Assembly: GCA_964513675.1 (NCBI GenBank)
Contig: CAZEOD010000015.1
Location: 1-56,406 of the forward strand
DNA length: 56,406 nucleotides
Direction: 5' to 3'
From: CALFVT01 sp964513675
GTDB lineage: Bacteria > Pseudomonadota > Alphaproteobacteria > Caulobacterales > Maricaulaceae
The notes under the pieces are model-generated. The model saw only the letters and a program-made list of their open reading frames with translations, was not told the DNA's origin and did no database searches. The translations under genes and the position numbers were made by a program. This document shows, piece by piece, positions 1-8,855 of the stretch (positions are counted from its first letter, which is position 1; the number at the start of each line of letters is the position of its first letter).

Positions 1-47
1 TCTTGATATTGACACAGCCGATGATGCGCGGCAGCACTTGCGCCCTA

Positions 48-1073
48 ATGACAGCTCCAGTGATACCGAATAATGTGACACAGAATAACGTGACAGCGCA
101 TAAGACAATTAACCGCTATATCCATCCGCTTGAAGTGCTGGGCTATATTCGCGGTTGTCAGACAAATGGCCAAGGTGTTGCCCTGTGTATTGTGACAGGA
201 ACGGAAGGCGGCAGCGTCCGTGCGCCGGGGGCGATGATGGCGGTCAGTGAAAGCGGCGAGATGGGAGGCTATATGTCCAATGGCTGCGTTGATGCCGATT
301 TAGCACTACAAGCACAGAAAGCCATAGTGGACGGGGACATACGGCATATACGCTACGGCGCGAACTCGCCGTTTAAAGATATTCGTCTGCCTTGCGGCGG
401 CGGCATAGAGATTATGATTGTGCCGCGCCCAAATATGCGCTCGGTTCAGGCGGCGATTGATGCGCTAGAGCGGCGCAGTCCATCTACGCTCCACATCAGC
501 CGCAATGGAGATATGTCGTTATCCGGTGATTTACAGCCTGCGCGATGGGCGGGCCATGCCTTTCAGGCTCCGCTTCGTCCAACGCTGCGTTTGCGAATTG
601 CGGGGCAAGGGATGGAAGTACTGGCTTTGGCCGATATGGCCCGTGCGGCACACTGCGATATTACCCTCGAGTCGGCTGACCCGCTTTGCCTTGATTATGC
701 GCGGCAGAACCATCTGCCCTATCAAAAACTAAAGACAGCAGAGGCCATAGAAATGGGGATAAAAGATGATCCATTTACAGCCTTTGTTATCCTTTTCCAC
801 GATCATGATTGGGACGGGCCATTATTGAAACAAGCTCTGGCTGGCCCCGCTTTTTATATCGGCGCGATGGGTAGCCGTGCGGCTCATGTTAAGCGCTGTG
901 AGCGATTAACGGATATGGGGGTGTCCGCGCGAGAGATTGCTAAAATCCACGCGCCAATAGGCCTTATTCCTGCGTCTCGCGATGCCTCAGTTTTGGCGGT
1001 CTCGATTATGGCCGAAATTATTGATGTTTGGGGCCGTCAATCTTCAGAGAAAAACGGGCATTATGAGTCGTAA
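48..1073 (+). CDS. xdhC: XdhC/CoxI family protein
   Basis: Proteins of this family help insert or sulfurate the molybdenum cofactor in xanthine dehydrogenase-type enzymes. The N-terminal XdhC/CoxI domain is seen in GGSVRAPGAMMAV and the following NGCVDAD (family form GGCVE), with a PCGGGIE motif after it. The C-terminal Rossmann-like XdhC domain is seen in YIGAMGSRAAH and the HAPIGL stretch. The ATG at 48 is chosen because it precedes the homologous part by a short leader, but the frame is open to the left edge (a TTG at 3), so the true start may lie further left or outside the window. It overlaps moaA by 11 bases, so the two are probably co-transcribed. No molybdenum dehydrogenase subunit is visible here; one may lie just upstream. 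Confidence 0.85.
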   Translation: MTAPVIPNNVTQNNVTAHKTINRYIHPLEVLGYIRGCQTNGQGVALCIVTGTEGGSVRAPGAMMAVSESGEMGGYMSNGCVDADLALQAQKAIVDGDIRHIRYGANSPFKDIRLPCGGGIEIMIVPRPNMRSVQAAIDALERRSPSTLHISRNGDMSLSGDLQPARWAGHAFQAPLRPTLRLRIAGQGMEVLALADMARAAHCDITLESADPLCLDYARQNHLPYQKLKTAEAIEMGIKDDPFTAFVILFHDHDWDGPLLKQALAGPAFYIGAMGSRAAHVKRCERLTDMGVSAREIAKIHAPIGLIPASRDASVLAVSIMAEIIDVWGRQSSEKNGHYES

Positions 1074-2064
1074 ATTAATAGATAGTTTTGGCCGAGAAAT
1101 TAATTATCTTCGTTTGTCTTTAACAGATCGGTGTGATTTGCGCTGCACATATTGCATGGCCGAAAACATGACATTCTTACCGAAAAAAGACCTCTTAAGT
1201 TTCGAAGAGCTTGACCAGCTTTGCGCAGGATTTATCGCGCGCGGTATTCGCAAAATTCGCCTCACAGGAGGGGAGCCTCTCGTCCGCCGTGATTTCATGC
1301 AATTAATTAAAGCGCTTTCACGGCATTTAAAAACAGGCGCTCTGCAAGACTTAACTCTGACAACAAATGGTACGCAGCTCGCGCGTTTTGCGGCGCCGCT
1401 TAAGGCGGCAGGTGTTAAGCGGATTAATGTCTCACTTGATACGCTGAATAAGGATTTATTTGCAAAACTCACGCGCCGCGATGCCCTTCATCAGGTGCTC
1501 GCAGGCCTTGAAGCAGCAAAGGCTGTTGGGCTTAAAGTTAAGATTAATGTGGTCGCGCTGAAAGACATTAACGAGGCCGAAATTCCGGCTATGATGGAAT
1601 GGGCACATGGCCAAGGCTTTGACATGACCTTAATTGAAGTCATGCCAATGGGCGAAATTGATGAAGACCGGCGCGATCAATATTTACCGCTCACAGCGAT
1701 ACGCGAAAGGCTGGATGCAGCTTATAGCTTAAGTGAAAGCGCGCACCGGACGGGCGGGCCATCGCGATATGTTGATGTGGCGGAGACGGGCGGGCGGCTT
1801 GGGTTTATAACGCCGCTTACTAATAATTTTTGCGCCGGATGTAACCGCGTGCGGGTAACATGTACGGGCCGAATTTATATGTGTTTGGGGCAGGATGACT
1901 TCGTTGACCTTCGCGCGGCATTGCGCGGGGGGGAGCCTGAGCGTGATTTAGATGCGGCCCTCGATCAAGCCATGCGGAAAAAGCCAGAGAAACATGATTT
2001 TGAAATCTCAGACAGCCGGTCTGGCCCCGCTGTCTCGCGGCATATGTCTTCAACGGGCGGTTAG
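1063..2064 (+). CDS. moaA: GTP 3',8-cyclase MoaA
   Basis: This is the radical SAM enzyme that starts molybdopterin synthesis by turning GTP into 3',8-cyclo-GTP, together with MoaC. The N-terminal cluster motif CDLRCTYC (Cys24, Cys28, Cys31) binds the SAM-linked 4Fe-4S cluster. The C-terminal second cluster is in FCAGCNRVRVTC with a further Cys about 13 residues later. The protein ends in Gly-Gly, as catalytically active MoaA proteins do. At 333 residues the length is normal. The start at 1063 overlaps the end of xdhC, and the next gene (tauE) converges with an overlap of a few bases at the stop codons. Confidence 0.97.
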   Translation: MSRKLIDSFGREINYLRLSLTDRCDLRCTYCMAENMTFLPKKDLLSFEELDQLCAGFIARGIRKIRLTGGEPLVRRDFMQLIKALSRHLKTGALQDLTLTTNGTQLARFAAPLKAAGVKRINVSLDTLNKDLFAKLTRRDALHQVLAGLEAAKAVGLKVKINVVALKDINEAEIPAMMEWAHGQGFDMTLIEVMPMGEIDEDRRDQYLPLTAIRERLDAAYSLSESAHRTGGPSRYVDVAETGGRLGFITPLTNNFCAGCNRVRVTCTGRIYMCLGQDDFVDLRAALRGGEPERDLDAALDQAMRKKPEKHDFEISDSRSGPAVSRHMSSTGG

Positions 2065-2828
2065 GTTATGAGCCCAATCCATTTGACCATTAAGCGCAAA
2101 GCGACAAAGATAATTAAGATCGCTGTCGCCCGTTTCAGCCAAATATCAGCCAAACGATAAACGCCGAGATGATTGCCAATAAATCCGCCAATCAATATGG
2201 CAGGGATGAGCGGCCAATAGGCGCTCATCTCATTCATAACATTTGTATCATGCCATTTATTATATTGCCCCATTAAGCCTGCGGCCGAATTAAATAAAAT
2301 AAAGACACTACAGCTTGCAGCGATAACTTTAGCCTTTGCCCAGTGCAGCATATGTAAAATCGGCGCGAGAAAAATTCCGCCGCCAATTCCAACAAGCCCA
2401 GCGTAAAATCCGATAAACGCCCCGATGACTATGGTAAAGGGAGTAGATAGCTTACGGTGAGATGTCTCGCGCCTGTCCGCGCGGCTATCGAGCCAAAGCT
2501 TACCGCCGGCAAGGAGTAAAGCCGCCCAAAGTAAGCCTAAAAATAAAGTCTCTGATATGACCATACGCCCGCCAAGCCACGCGGCAGGCATGGAGATAAG
2601 AAGCAAAGGCCATATTCGCGCCCAAGGTATCAGCCGCGCGCGGTGGTACCGCCATGTATTTCCGCTCACGACAAGGATATTACAGCTCAAAGCGATAAGC
2701 GGGATCAAGCGGTAATCCGTCTCAAATAAGACTAAAAGCGCCGTATAAGTCGAGCCGCCGCCAAAGCCGATACTGGCGTAAAGCCCTGCGGTCACCCAAA
2801 ATAAAATGACGAGCAGGCCTAATTTCAC
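2061..2828 (-). CDS. TauE/SafE family sulfite exporter-like permease
   Basis: This is an inner membrane permease of the TauE/SafE (DUF81) family, whose members export sulfite, sulfoacetate or related sulfur compounds. Two typical glycine-rich repeats are visible, IGFGGGSTYTALL near the N-terminus and LVGIGGGIFLAPIL near the middle, with about eight hydrophobic segments. The start is taken as the GTG at 2828 because it overlaps the moeA stop (GTGA); the frame could open further upstream, but only inside moeA. The protein is then 255 residues, normal for the family. Its tight coupling to moeA suggests a link to sulfur or molybdate/sulfite metabolism, but the substrate cannot be read from the sequence. 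Confidence 0.85.
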   Translation of the reverse strand: MKLGLLVILFWVTAGLYASIGFGGGSTYTALLVLFETDYRLIPLIALSCNILVVSGNTWRYHRARLIPWARIWPLLLISMPAAWLGGRMVISETLFLGLLWAALLLAGGKLWLDSRADRRETSHRKLSTPFTIVIGAFIGFYAGLVGIGGGIFLAPILHMLHWAKAKVIAASCSVFILFNSAAGLMGQYNKWHDTNVMNEMSAYWPLIPAILIGGFIGNHLGVYRLADIWLKRATAILIIFVALRLMVKWIGLIT

Positions 2829-4054
2829 GGCGGCGTCATCAGCGGCGCTATTAGCGGCGTTAGCGGTAAAATATCTATATGATCCCCCGCAGCCCATGGC
2901 CCACTATGGGGCGGTAGACGGAGTAAAACATTGGCGCGGGCAAACGGCGTAATCAGACCGCTATCTTGGCGCGGGAACGCATGGACGCTCATTTGCCCGC
3001 TGCTATTTATTTGCGCATGACCGCGCATATAGCTCTCGCGGGGCCCATTTTTTGCCATGTCGCGGCTTAGTCTGGCTGTTACAAAACCAAGGGGCTGTCC
3101 TAATAGCGGGCGTAGAAAAATATGGGCGCAAACGAGCGCCGATGCGGGATTGCCGGGGAGCCCCAAAACAACACGGCCCTGTTTCTGTGCGAGCCAGACG
3201 GGCTTGCCAGGGCGGACAGCGACTTTGGAAAAAACTATGTCATAGCCTTGCGCGGTGAAAGATGGTTTTGCGAGGTCATGATCGCCAACAGAGGCGCCGC
3301 CAATCGGGACGATGATATCTGCATCTATAGATGAGCTTTCGGCCTGTTTGATACGGGCGGTGAAGTCATCTTTATTATCTGCGGCTATACCAAGATCGAT
3401 AACTTGCGCGCCCCAGCTTTCTAATAGGGCCGTCAAGGCGGGGCCGTTGGAATTAATTATTTGCCCGCTTTTTAGATCATGGCCGACAGGTTTTAATTCA
3501 TCTCCATTTGATAAAAGCGCGATTTTCAACGGTTGTAGAACATCCATTTGCGCAATATTTCCGGCGGCAGCGACGGCGACATGGCGGGGGCTTATCCGTG
3601 TGCCTGCGCTGATTAGAACCTCACCTACGTTAAAATCTAGCCCCGCGCGCCGAATATGCCGAGGGCTGTCTTGCGTTTCCATAATCGTGACGATATCGCC
3701 TGATATTTGCGTATTTTCCTGAATAATAACGCTATCGGCCCCGCGGGGTATAACGCCGCCTGTAAAGATGCGGACGGCTTCACCTGCGCCAAGGGCTTTT
3801 GAAAAGGGCTGGCCTGCGCGGGCTTCACCTATAAGTTTTAAGGGGCATGGCACGGCCTGAATATCTGCAAGTTTAACGGCATATCCGTCCATAGCCGACA
3901 TATCGGCGGGCGGATGGGTGAGCTTGGCTTTCACATCATGCGCCAACTCATGCCGCACCGATTTTTTTAATGGGCGCGCCATAATGCGCTGCCTTTTGCG
4001 CAAATCCCTTGCCGCGTTATCAATATGGCTGAGTGCTGTTTCAACAGATATCAT
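2825..4054 (-). CDS. moeA: Molybdopterin molybdenumtransferase MoeA
   Basis: MoeA inserts molybdate into adenylated molybdopterin, the last general step of Moco synthesis. The conserved SAMDGYAV motif lies near residue 50, the MoCF/MogA-like domain carries PIGGASVGDHD, and GLPGNPASALV follows. The domain IV beta-barrel ends the protein at LTPLIAPLMTPP. The start is placed at 4054 (MISVETAL), which gives 409 residues, matching the family; the frame runs on to 4105 but the extra 17 residues look non-homologous. It is divergent from moaD with about 125 bases between them, which should hold both promoters, and it is followed by the tauE gene through a 4-base overlap. Confidence 0.95.
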   Translation of the reverse strand: MISVETALSHIDNAARDLRKRQRIMARPLKKSVRHELAHDVKAKLTHPPADMSAMDGYAVKLADIQAVPCPLKLIGEARAGQPFSKALGAGEAVRIFTGGVIPRGADSVIIQENTQISGDIVTIMETQDSPRHIRRAGLDFNVGEVLISAGTRISPRHVAVAAAGNIAQMDVLQPLKIALLSNGDELKPVGHDLKSGQIINSNGPALTALLESWGAQVIDLGIAADNKDDFTARIKQAESSSIDADIIVPIGGASVGDHDLAKPSFTAQGYDIVFSKVAVRPGKPVWLAQKQGRVVLGLPGNPASALVCAHIFLRPLLGQPLGFVTARLSRDMAKNGPRESYMRGHAQINSSGQMSVHAFPRQDSGLITPFARANVLLRLPPHSGPWAAGDHIDILPLTPLIAPLMTPP

Positions 4055-4179
4055 ACCCCACCTATACAGCCATTTTACGCGCTGACCATATAGGATTTTA
4101 CCCAAGCGGCAGGTGACAGCGGCGTGAAAAGCGCTTAGGAGAGAGCGAGATATTATGGCAGCAAACAGAGAGGCGGGAT

Positions 4180-4425
4180 ATGGCGGTGATTTTATTTTTC
4201 GGGCGGTTAAGCGATCTCTCTGGCCCGCTTGATGTTACATTACCGAACGATGTTAAAACAAGCGCTGATCTGATAAAATGGCTCTCTGAAACATATCCCG
4301 TTTTGAAAATGGCGCTTGCGCAAACAGGCAATCGTCTCGCCGTTAATCAACGTATGACGCGCGATATTGTGCCGATTGCAAATACAGATGAAATCGCCTT
4401 TATGTCGCCTCTAAGCGGGGGCTAG
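4180..4425 (+). CDS. moaD: Molybdopterin synthase small subunit MoaD
   Basis: MoaD is the ubiquitin-like sulfur carrier whose C-terminal thiocarboxylate donates sulfur to make molybdopterin. The protein is 81 residues, the family's usual size, and ends in the diagnostic Gly-Gly (PLSGG). The N-terminal beta-strand (VILFFGRLSDLSG) and the FMSPLSGG tail are typical. It heads the moaD-moaE-moaB-moaC run, with moaE beginning five bases after its stop. An AGG-type ribosome binding site lies just before the ATG. Confidence 0.95.
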   Translation: MAVILFFGRLSDLSGPLDVTLPNDVKTSADLIKWLSETYPVLKMALAQTGNRLAVNQRMTRDIVPIANTDEIAFMSPLSGG

Positions 4426-4430
4426 GCCAA

Positions 4431-4883
4431 ATGTCTGTGAGCGCAGATCATATCACGATAACGGATATTATATTTGACCCAGAGGCCGAACTTGCCCGTT
4501 TTCGAGTTTTGAATAATGGGGCGGGGGCTGTGGTCAGTTTTACAGGCAGTGTTCGCGGCGAGGCTGATGTTCTTACGCTCTCGCATTACCCGGGTTTTAC
4601 CGAAGCCGAAGTGGCCCGTATTGGCGATCAAGCTATGCAGCGTTGGCCGCTTTTGAATTATAAAATTATTCACCGCGTGGGGGCGATGACGCCGGGCGAG
4701 GTCATTGTTTTTGTCGCCGCCGCTAGCCTTCATCGCCGTGCAGCCTTTGAGGCTGTCGATTATATTATGGATTATTTAAAATCCGACGCGCCGTTTTGGA
4801 AGCAAGAAAAGCGCGGCGGAGCGGCGCGCTGGATTGAACCTCGCGCGGGCGATAAAGCAGATCTAAAAAGATGGAGCGATTAA
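4431..4883 (+). CDS. moaE: Molybdopterin synthase catalytic subunit MoaE
   Basis: MoaE forms the heterotetrameric molybdopterin synthase with MoaD and carries the catalytic lysine. Family motifs are FTGSVRGE, LSHYPGFTE, HRVGAMTPGE and the C-terminal DAPFWKQEKR, where the catalytic Lys lies. The middle motif AAASLHRRAAFEAVDYIMD is also clear. It is 150 residues, normal length. Its stop TAA overlaps the ATG of moaB (TAATG), so the two are translationally coupled. Confidence 0.96.
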   Translation: MSVSADHITITDIIFDPEAELARFRVLNNGAGAVVSFTGSVRGEADVLTLSHYPGFTEAEVARIGDQAMQRWPLLNYKIIHRVGAMTPGEVIVFVAAASLHRRAAFEAVDYIMDYLKSDAPFWKQEKRGGAARWIEPRAGDKADLKRWSD

Positions 4884-5413
4884 TGGCCGGAATTGATGAA
4901 ACATGTGACTTTACGCCTATCCGCATTGCCGTCTTAACGGTGTCAGATACGCGAACGCCAGAGACAGATACATCGGGTGATTTGCTCGCGGGACGGATTG
5001 CAAAGGCCGGCCATGATTTGGCGGGCCGTATTATTGTAAAAGATCACAAAGCAGATGTTGCGGCGCAGGTCTCCCTTTGGATTAATGATCCTGAAATTGA
5101 CGCGGTGATTACAACTGGCGGCACGGGCCTGACAGGGCGTGATATTACGGTTGAAGCGGTGACGCCGCTTTTTGAAAAAACTATCGACGGGTTTTCCGTT
5201 ATTTTCCACATGGTGAGTTTTGAGACAATCGGGCTTTCAACCTTGCAATCGCGCGCCTGTGCGGGGCTGGCGAAAAACACATTTATATTTTGCTTGCCGG
5301 GATCAAATGGAGCCGTGAAAGATGGCTGGGATAAAGTGATTTCAGCACAGCTCGATAGCCGCCACAAACCCTGTAATATGGTCGAGCTTATGCCGCGGCT
5401 ATCGGAGCGTTAA
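4883..5413 (+). CDS. moaB: Molybdenum cofactor biosynthesis protein MoaB (molybdopterin adenylyltransferase type)
   Basis: This is a MoaB/Mog-type protein; members adenylate molybdopterin before molybdate insertion by MoeA. Motifs seen are VLTVSDTRTPETDTSG at the N-terminus, ITTGGTGLTGRD in the middle and STLQSRACAG, then LPGSNGAVKDGW near the end. These fit MoaB rather than MogA. The frame has an earlier ATG at 4871, but the ATG at 4883 overlaps the moaE stop (TAATG) and is the more likely start, giving 176 residues. moaC begins one base after its stop. Confidence 0.93.
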   Translation: MAGIDETCDFTPIRIAVLTVSDTRTPETDTSGDLLAGRIAKAGHDLAGRIIVKDHKADVAAQVSLWINDPEIDAVITTGGTGLTGRDITVEAVTPLFEKTIDGFSVIFHMVSFETIGLSTLQSRACAGLAKNTFIFCLPGSNGAVKDGWDKVISAQLDSRHKPCNMVELMPRLSER

Positions 5414-5414
5414 A

Positions 5415-5906
5415 ATGAGCGCATCTAAATTAACTCATATTGACGCTGATGGCCGTGCCTCCATGGTTGATGTGTCCGCCAAAACCAATACGGCGCGCCG
5501 CGCTGTCGCCCAGGGCTGTGTTATTATGTCCGTTTCAACCCTAGACTTAGTGCAGGCGGGGGCCGTAAAAAAAGGCTCGGTGATATCAATTTCTGAACTT
5601 GCAGGCATTATGGGCGGTAAGAAAACCAGCGATTTAATTCCGCTTTGTCATCCTTTGCCGCTGTCAAAATTGCACGTGAACATTACGCCATATCATACTC
5701 TGCCGGTATTGCGCGTGACGGCCGAGGCGAAAACAACAGGCCCAACGGGCGTTGAAATGGAAGCCCTAACAGCGGTTAGCATAGCGTGCCTGACGATTTA
5801 TGACATGCTGAAAGCGGCTGAAAAATCTATGGTGATCTCGAATATAAGGCTCGCCGAAAAATCGGGCGGAAAATCAGGTGAATGGCGGGCGGAACCCAAG
5901 GCTTAA
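5415..5906 (+). CDS. moaC: Cyclic pyranopterin monophosphate synthase MoaC
   Basis: MoaC converts the MoaA product 3',8-cyclo-GTP to cyclic pyranopterin monophosphate. Motifs MVDVSAKTNTAR at the N-terminus, KKTSDLIPLCHPLPL in the middle and VEMEALTAVSIACLTIYDM are all intact, including the active-site His and the Lys/Asp region. It is 163 residues, a normal length. It is the last gene of the moaD-E-B-C run; a DUF389 gene converges on it after 16 bases. Confidence 0.96.
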   Translation: MSASKLTHIDADGRASMVDVSAKTNTARRAVAQGCVIMSVSTLDLVQAGAVKKGSVISISELAGIMGGKKTSDLIPLCHPLPLSKLHVNITPYHTLPVLRVTAEAKTTGPTGVEMEALTAVSIACLTIYDMLKAAEKSMVISNIRLAEKSGGKSGEWRAEPKA

Positions 5907-5922
5907 AGACAAAGCGACAAGC

Positions 5923-6927
5923 TTAGACCCAAATTGAAAGCTTGACCGATAAGGCCGCGAGCGCAATCAGTAAAGCCGCCCAGACTATTGCATTAACGAT
6001 TACGGCCCGGCTGGCTTTGCGCTGGGTTAGCCATCTGCGCGGGCGTATTCCTTTCCAGACAAAGACGAATTGCGCCGATAAAACCGCGCAAACGACATTC
6101 AGGCCCAGCAGCAATGCGGCGCCGGCGGCCTTTTCTGGTTCTCCAGCCCCTAAGAATAAAGCCGAGGCAACAGAGGGCGGCAAGAGCGCGACGGCCACCA
6201 TAACGCCGACTAAAGCGGAGGATATACCCGTTGACATCGAGAGTGCCGCCGCCGCGCCAGACGCGAGCGCAAGAGCAATAATCTCTGGCCCGATAATTGT
6301 GCGCGATACAAGCTCAAGGCTGTCTATATTGACGGGTAAGAATGTCGTCAGGCCGAGAGCAAATGAAAAACCGATGGCTAATCCAGCCATAGCGGTTTTC
6401 GTCGCCTGTTTCATGAGGGATAAATCCCCAAGGGCTGTGGCGAGCGCAAAGGCCAAGATAGGCCCTAATAGCGGGGCAATCACCATAGCGGCAATAACAA
6501 TCGCTACGCTGTCTTCATTCAGGCCAATCGCAGCGACAATAGATGATAAAATCGTTAGGATAATAAAATCCCAATTCAATAAGCTATCGCGGGAGACTTT
6601 CTGGTAAAGTTCTTCGCGCAATGTCGTTGTTTTAGATTTAGCTTTGGCGGCGTCCGGTTTTGCGGGGTCGTCTTTGGGCGGGTCATTGCGGGGAAGTGTA
6701 GCTTCGACGGGCATAACAACAACGCGCCAATCTTTATCATCTGAAAACAAGCTTTGCAGCGCGTCCAGCAGCGGTTGGCCTTGTCCTTTCTCGATCAGAA
6801 TTTCTATCGCTTTTTCATAATGACCATAGCCGCTATCCAGTGACCAATCTATTGGCTCTGCGGCCTCAATGATATGTGTCACGGCATCTGTTTTATCGGC
6901 CGGGAAATTGATTTTAATAAAACGCAT
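5923..6927 (-). CDS. DUF389 family membrane protein
   Basis: The N-terminal soluble part (about residues 1-110) is followed by a membrane domain typical of DUF389/TIGR00341 proteins. The first helix begins near residue 119. The motif VIAAMVIAPLLGPILAFALA is the family hallmark, followed by further hydrophobic segments to the end of the 334-residue protein. A charged, Pro/Asp/Lys-rich linker lies near residues 80-100. The biochemical function of the family is not established, so none is assigned. It stands alone, converging with moaC and divergent from rarA. Confidence 0.8.
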   Translation of the reverse strand: MRFIKINFPADKTDAVTHIIEAAEPIDWSLDSGYGHYEKAIEILIEKGQGQPLLDALQSLFSDDKDWRVVVMPVEATLPRNDPPKDDPAKPDAAKAKSKTTTLREELYQKVSRDSLLNWDFIILTILSSIVAAIGLNEDSVAIVIAAMVIAPLLGPILAFALATALGDLSLMKQATKTAMAGLAIGFSFALGLTTFLPVNIDSLELVSRTIIGPEIIALALASGAAAALSMSTGISSALVGVMVAVALLPPSVASALFLGAGEPEKAAGAALLLGLNVVCAVLSAQFVFVWKGIRPRRWLTQRKASRAVIVNAIVWAALLIALAALSVKLSIWV

Positions 6928-7066
6928 AAATTGAGCTTAAACCATCTGACCTATTTGGGCTAGGCTTAGTCGCTGTAAATATTATGAAGATCAGCCTAAA
7001 ATGGAAAACGCATCAGAGCCGTTTTCCTGTCTTGCTTCGCCTGCCTCGCGGGCTTAAACTTTATAT

Positions 7067-8383
7067 ATGAGCGATTTATTCCAAGCCTCCGGCCTGTCTG
7101 ATAATGCCCCCAGACCTCTCGCTGATCGGCTGCGCCCGCAAAGCTTATCCGATGTTGTGGGGCAGGATCATTTATTAGCTGATAGTGCGCCTTTAGGGCG
7201 AATGGTCTCCGGCGGGCATTTAACCTCGCTTATATTATGGGGGCCGCCGGGGGTTGGTAAAACAACGATAGCGCGGCTTTTGGCGCAGCATAGTGATTTG
7301 GACTTTGTTCAAATATCGGCGGTGTTCTCTGGGGTATCCGATCTGCGTAAAGTTTTCGAGGCCGCCAAATCGCGCCGCCATATGGGGCAAGGAACGCTCC
7401 TTTTCGTGGATGAAATTCACCGTTTTAATAAATCTCAACAAGATGCATTTCTGCCTTATGTCGAAGAAGGCGTGATTACATTAGTCGGAGCGACAACAGA
7501 AAACCCATCCTTTGAGCTTAACGGCGCTTTATTATCTCGGGCGCAAGTTTTCGTTTTAAACCCGCTTGATAATATTGCATTGCAGCAGCTTTTAACGCGC
7601 GCTGAAAGCGAGTGTGGTCGGCGCTTGCCCTTAACGGAAACGGCGCGGGAGACTCTGATTAATTTTGCCGGAGGGGACGGCCGATATGGCTTGAACCTTT
7701 GCGAGATTATTTTTGGCGCTGTTGCAAAAGACGCCGTTGATCTCGATGCCGAGATGACGGCGCAGATTTTGCAAAAACGCGCCCCCGTTTACGATAAGGA
7801 CGGCGAGCAGCATTATAACCTTATTTCTGCTTTGCATAAATCTATTCGCGGGTCTGATCCGGACGCATCGCTTTACTGGTTTTCACGCATGATGAATGGC
7901 GGCGAAGACCCGCTTTATATTGGCCGCCGCCTTGTGCGTATGGCGAGTGAAGATATCGGTTTGGCTGATCCGTCGGCTTTACCGGCTGCTTTGGCCGGTG
8001 TTGAGGCGTTTCGCTTATTGGGGGCTCCCGAAGGTGAGTTAGCTTTGGCGCAAGTTGTGACCCATCTGGCCTGTGCGCCCAAATCTAACGCCGCTTATAT
8101 GGCCGCCAAAGCCGCTATGCGCGCCGCTAAAGAGAGCGCAAAATTAGGCCCGCCTCTTCATATTCGAAATGCGCCGACAAAATTGATGAAAACGCAAGGC
8201 TATGGCCAAGGCTATATTTACGATCCTGATACGCCGGAAGGGTTTTCGGGGCAAAATTATTTCCCCGATGAAATAGAGCCGCGCCCGCAATTCTACCGCC
8301 CTGTTTCGCGCGGGCGCGAAAAAGCCATTGCTGCCCATTTAGATTATCTTGCGAAATTGCGGGCGCAAAAGTCCACTTCATAA
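7067..8383 (+). CDS. rarA: Replication-associated recombination protein A (RarA/MgsA)
   Basis: RarA is an AAA+ ATPase related to clamp loaders that acts at stalled replication forks. Walker A (GPPGVGKTT) lies near residue 60, Walker B is FVDEIHRFNKSQQDAFLP, and sensor 1 is in VGATTENPSFELN. The C-terminal MgsA domain is seen in LHKSIRGSDPDASLYW and RRLVRMASEDIGLADP. The length of 438 residues matches the family. It is a single gene, with a DUF389 gene divergent upstream and the HIT gene converging downstream. Confidence 0.96.
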   Translation: MSDLFQASGLSDNAPRPLADRLRPQSLSDVVGQDHLLADSAPLGRMVSGGHLTSLILWGPPGVGKTTIARLLAQHSDLDFVQISAVFSGVSDLRKVFEAAKSRRHMGQGTLLFVDEIHRFNKSQQDAFLPYVEEGVITLVGATTENPSFELNGALLSRAQVFVLNPLDNIALQQLLTRAESECGRRLPLTETARETLINFAGGDGRYGLNLCEIIFGAVAKDAVDLDAEMTAQILQKRAPVYDKDGEQHYNLISALHKSIRGSDPDASLYWFSRMMNGGEDPLYIGRRLVRMASEDIGLADPSALPAALAGVEAFRLLGAPEGELALAQVVTHLACAPKSNAAYMAAKAAMRAAKESAKLGPPLHIRNAPTKLMKTQGYGQGYIYDPDTPEGFSGQNYFPDEIEPRPQFYRPVSRGREKAIAAHLDYLAKLRAQKSTS

Positions 8384-8405
8384 GACGGTATTGCGCCGCT
8401 TGATA

Positions 8406-8837
8406 TTAAAGTTTTGCTCGGATTTTAGAGGCGAGTTTTTCTAGCGCTTTCATATCGGCCATATCCTCGCCGTTGTGCGGGGCCATCGGCGTGTTGTCAT
8501 AGCGCGGAATAATATGCACATGGGTATGAAACACAGTTTGTCCTGCGGGGGCGCCGTTAAATTGCGTGACAATAATGCCGTCTGGTTTTAGCGCCTTTTC
8601 AACAGCGATGGTCAGGCGCTGTACTGTGCCAAAAAGCCGGCCAATGTCTTTGGGTGCAAGCTCCAGAAGGTTGCGTGAGCTGGCTTTGGGAAGCACAAGG
8701 CAATGGCCTTTGGATTGCGGGAAAACATCCATGAAACTGATGACATTATTGTCTTCATAGATTTTCACGCAAGGCATTTTGCCGCGTAAAATTTTGGCAA
8801 AAATATTATCTGTATCGTAAGGTCCGTGTAGGCTCAT
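8406..8837 (-). CDS. HIT family hydrolase (histidine triad)
   Basis: This is a small nucleotide-binding hydrolase of the histidine triad superfamily, 143 residues. The catalytic motif HTHVHIIPRY lies near residue 105, and the N-terminal part (FAKILRGKMPCVKIYED) is typical of the Hint/HinT-like branch. It is the last gene of a minus-strand run, ridA then FemAB-like then HIT, starting 18 bases after the FemAB-like stop. The substrate is unknown; family members hydrolyse purine nucleoside phosphoramidates or dinucleotides. Confidence 0.92.
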   Translation of the reverse strand: MSLHGPYDTDNIFAKILRGKMPCVKIYEDNNVISFMDVFPQSKGHCLVLPKASSRNLLELAPKDIGRLFGTVQRLTIAVEKALKPDGIIVTQFNGAPAGQTVFHTHVHIIPRYDNTPMAPHNGEDMADMKALEKLASKIRAKL

Positions 8838-8855
8838 GGATGTCTCTTTTGCTCT

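Noticed and set aside
4155..4232. A short ORF upstream of and overlapping moaD
   Set aside because: About 25 codons, out of frame with moaD and ending inside it; the moaD ATG at 4180 has normal homology from its first residue.
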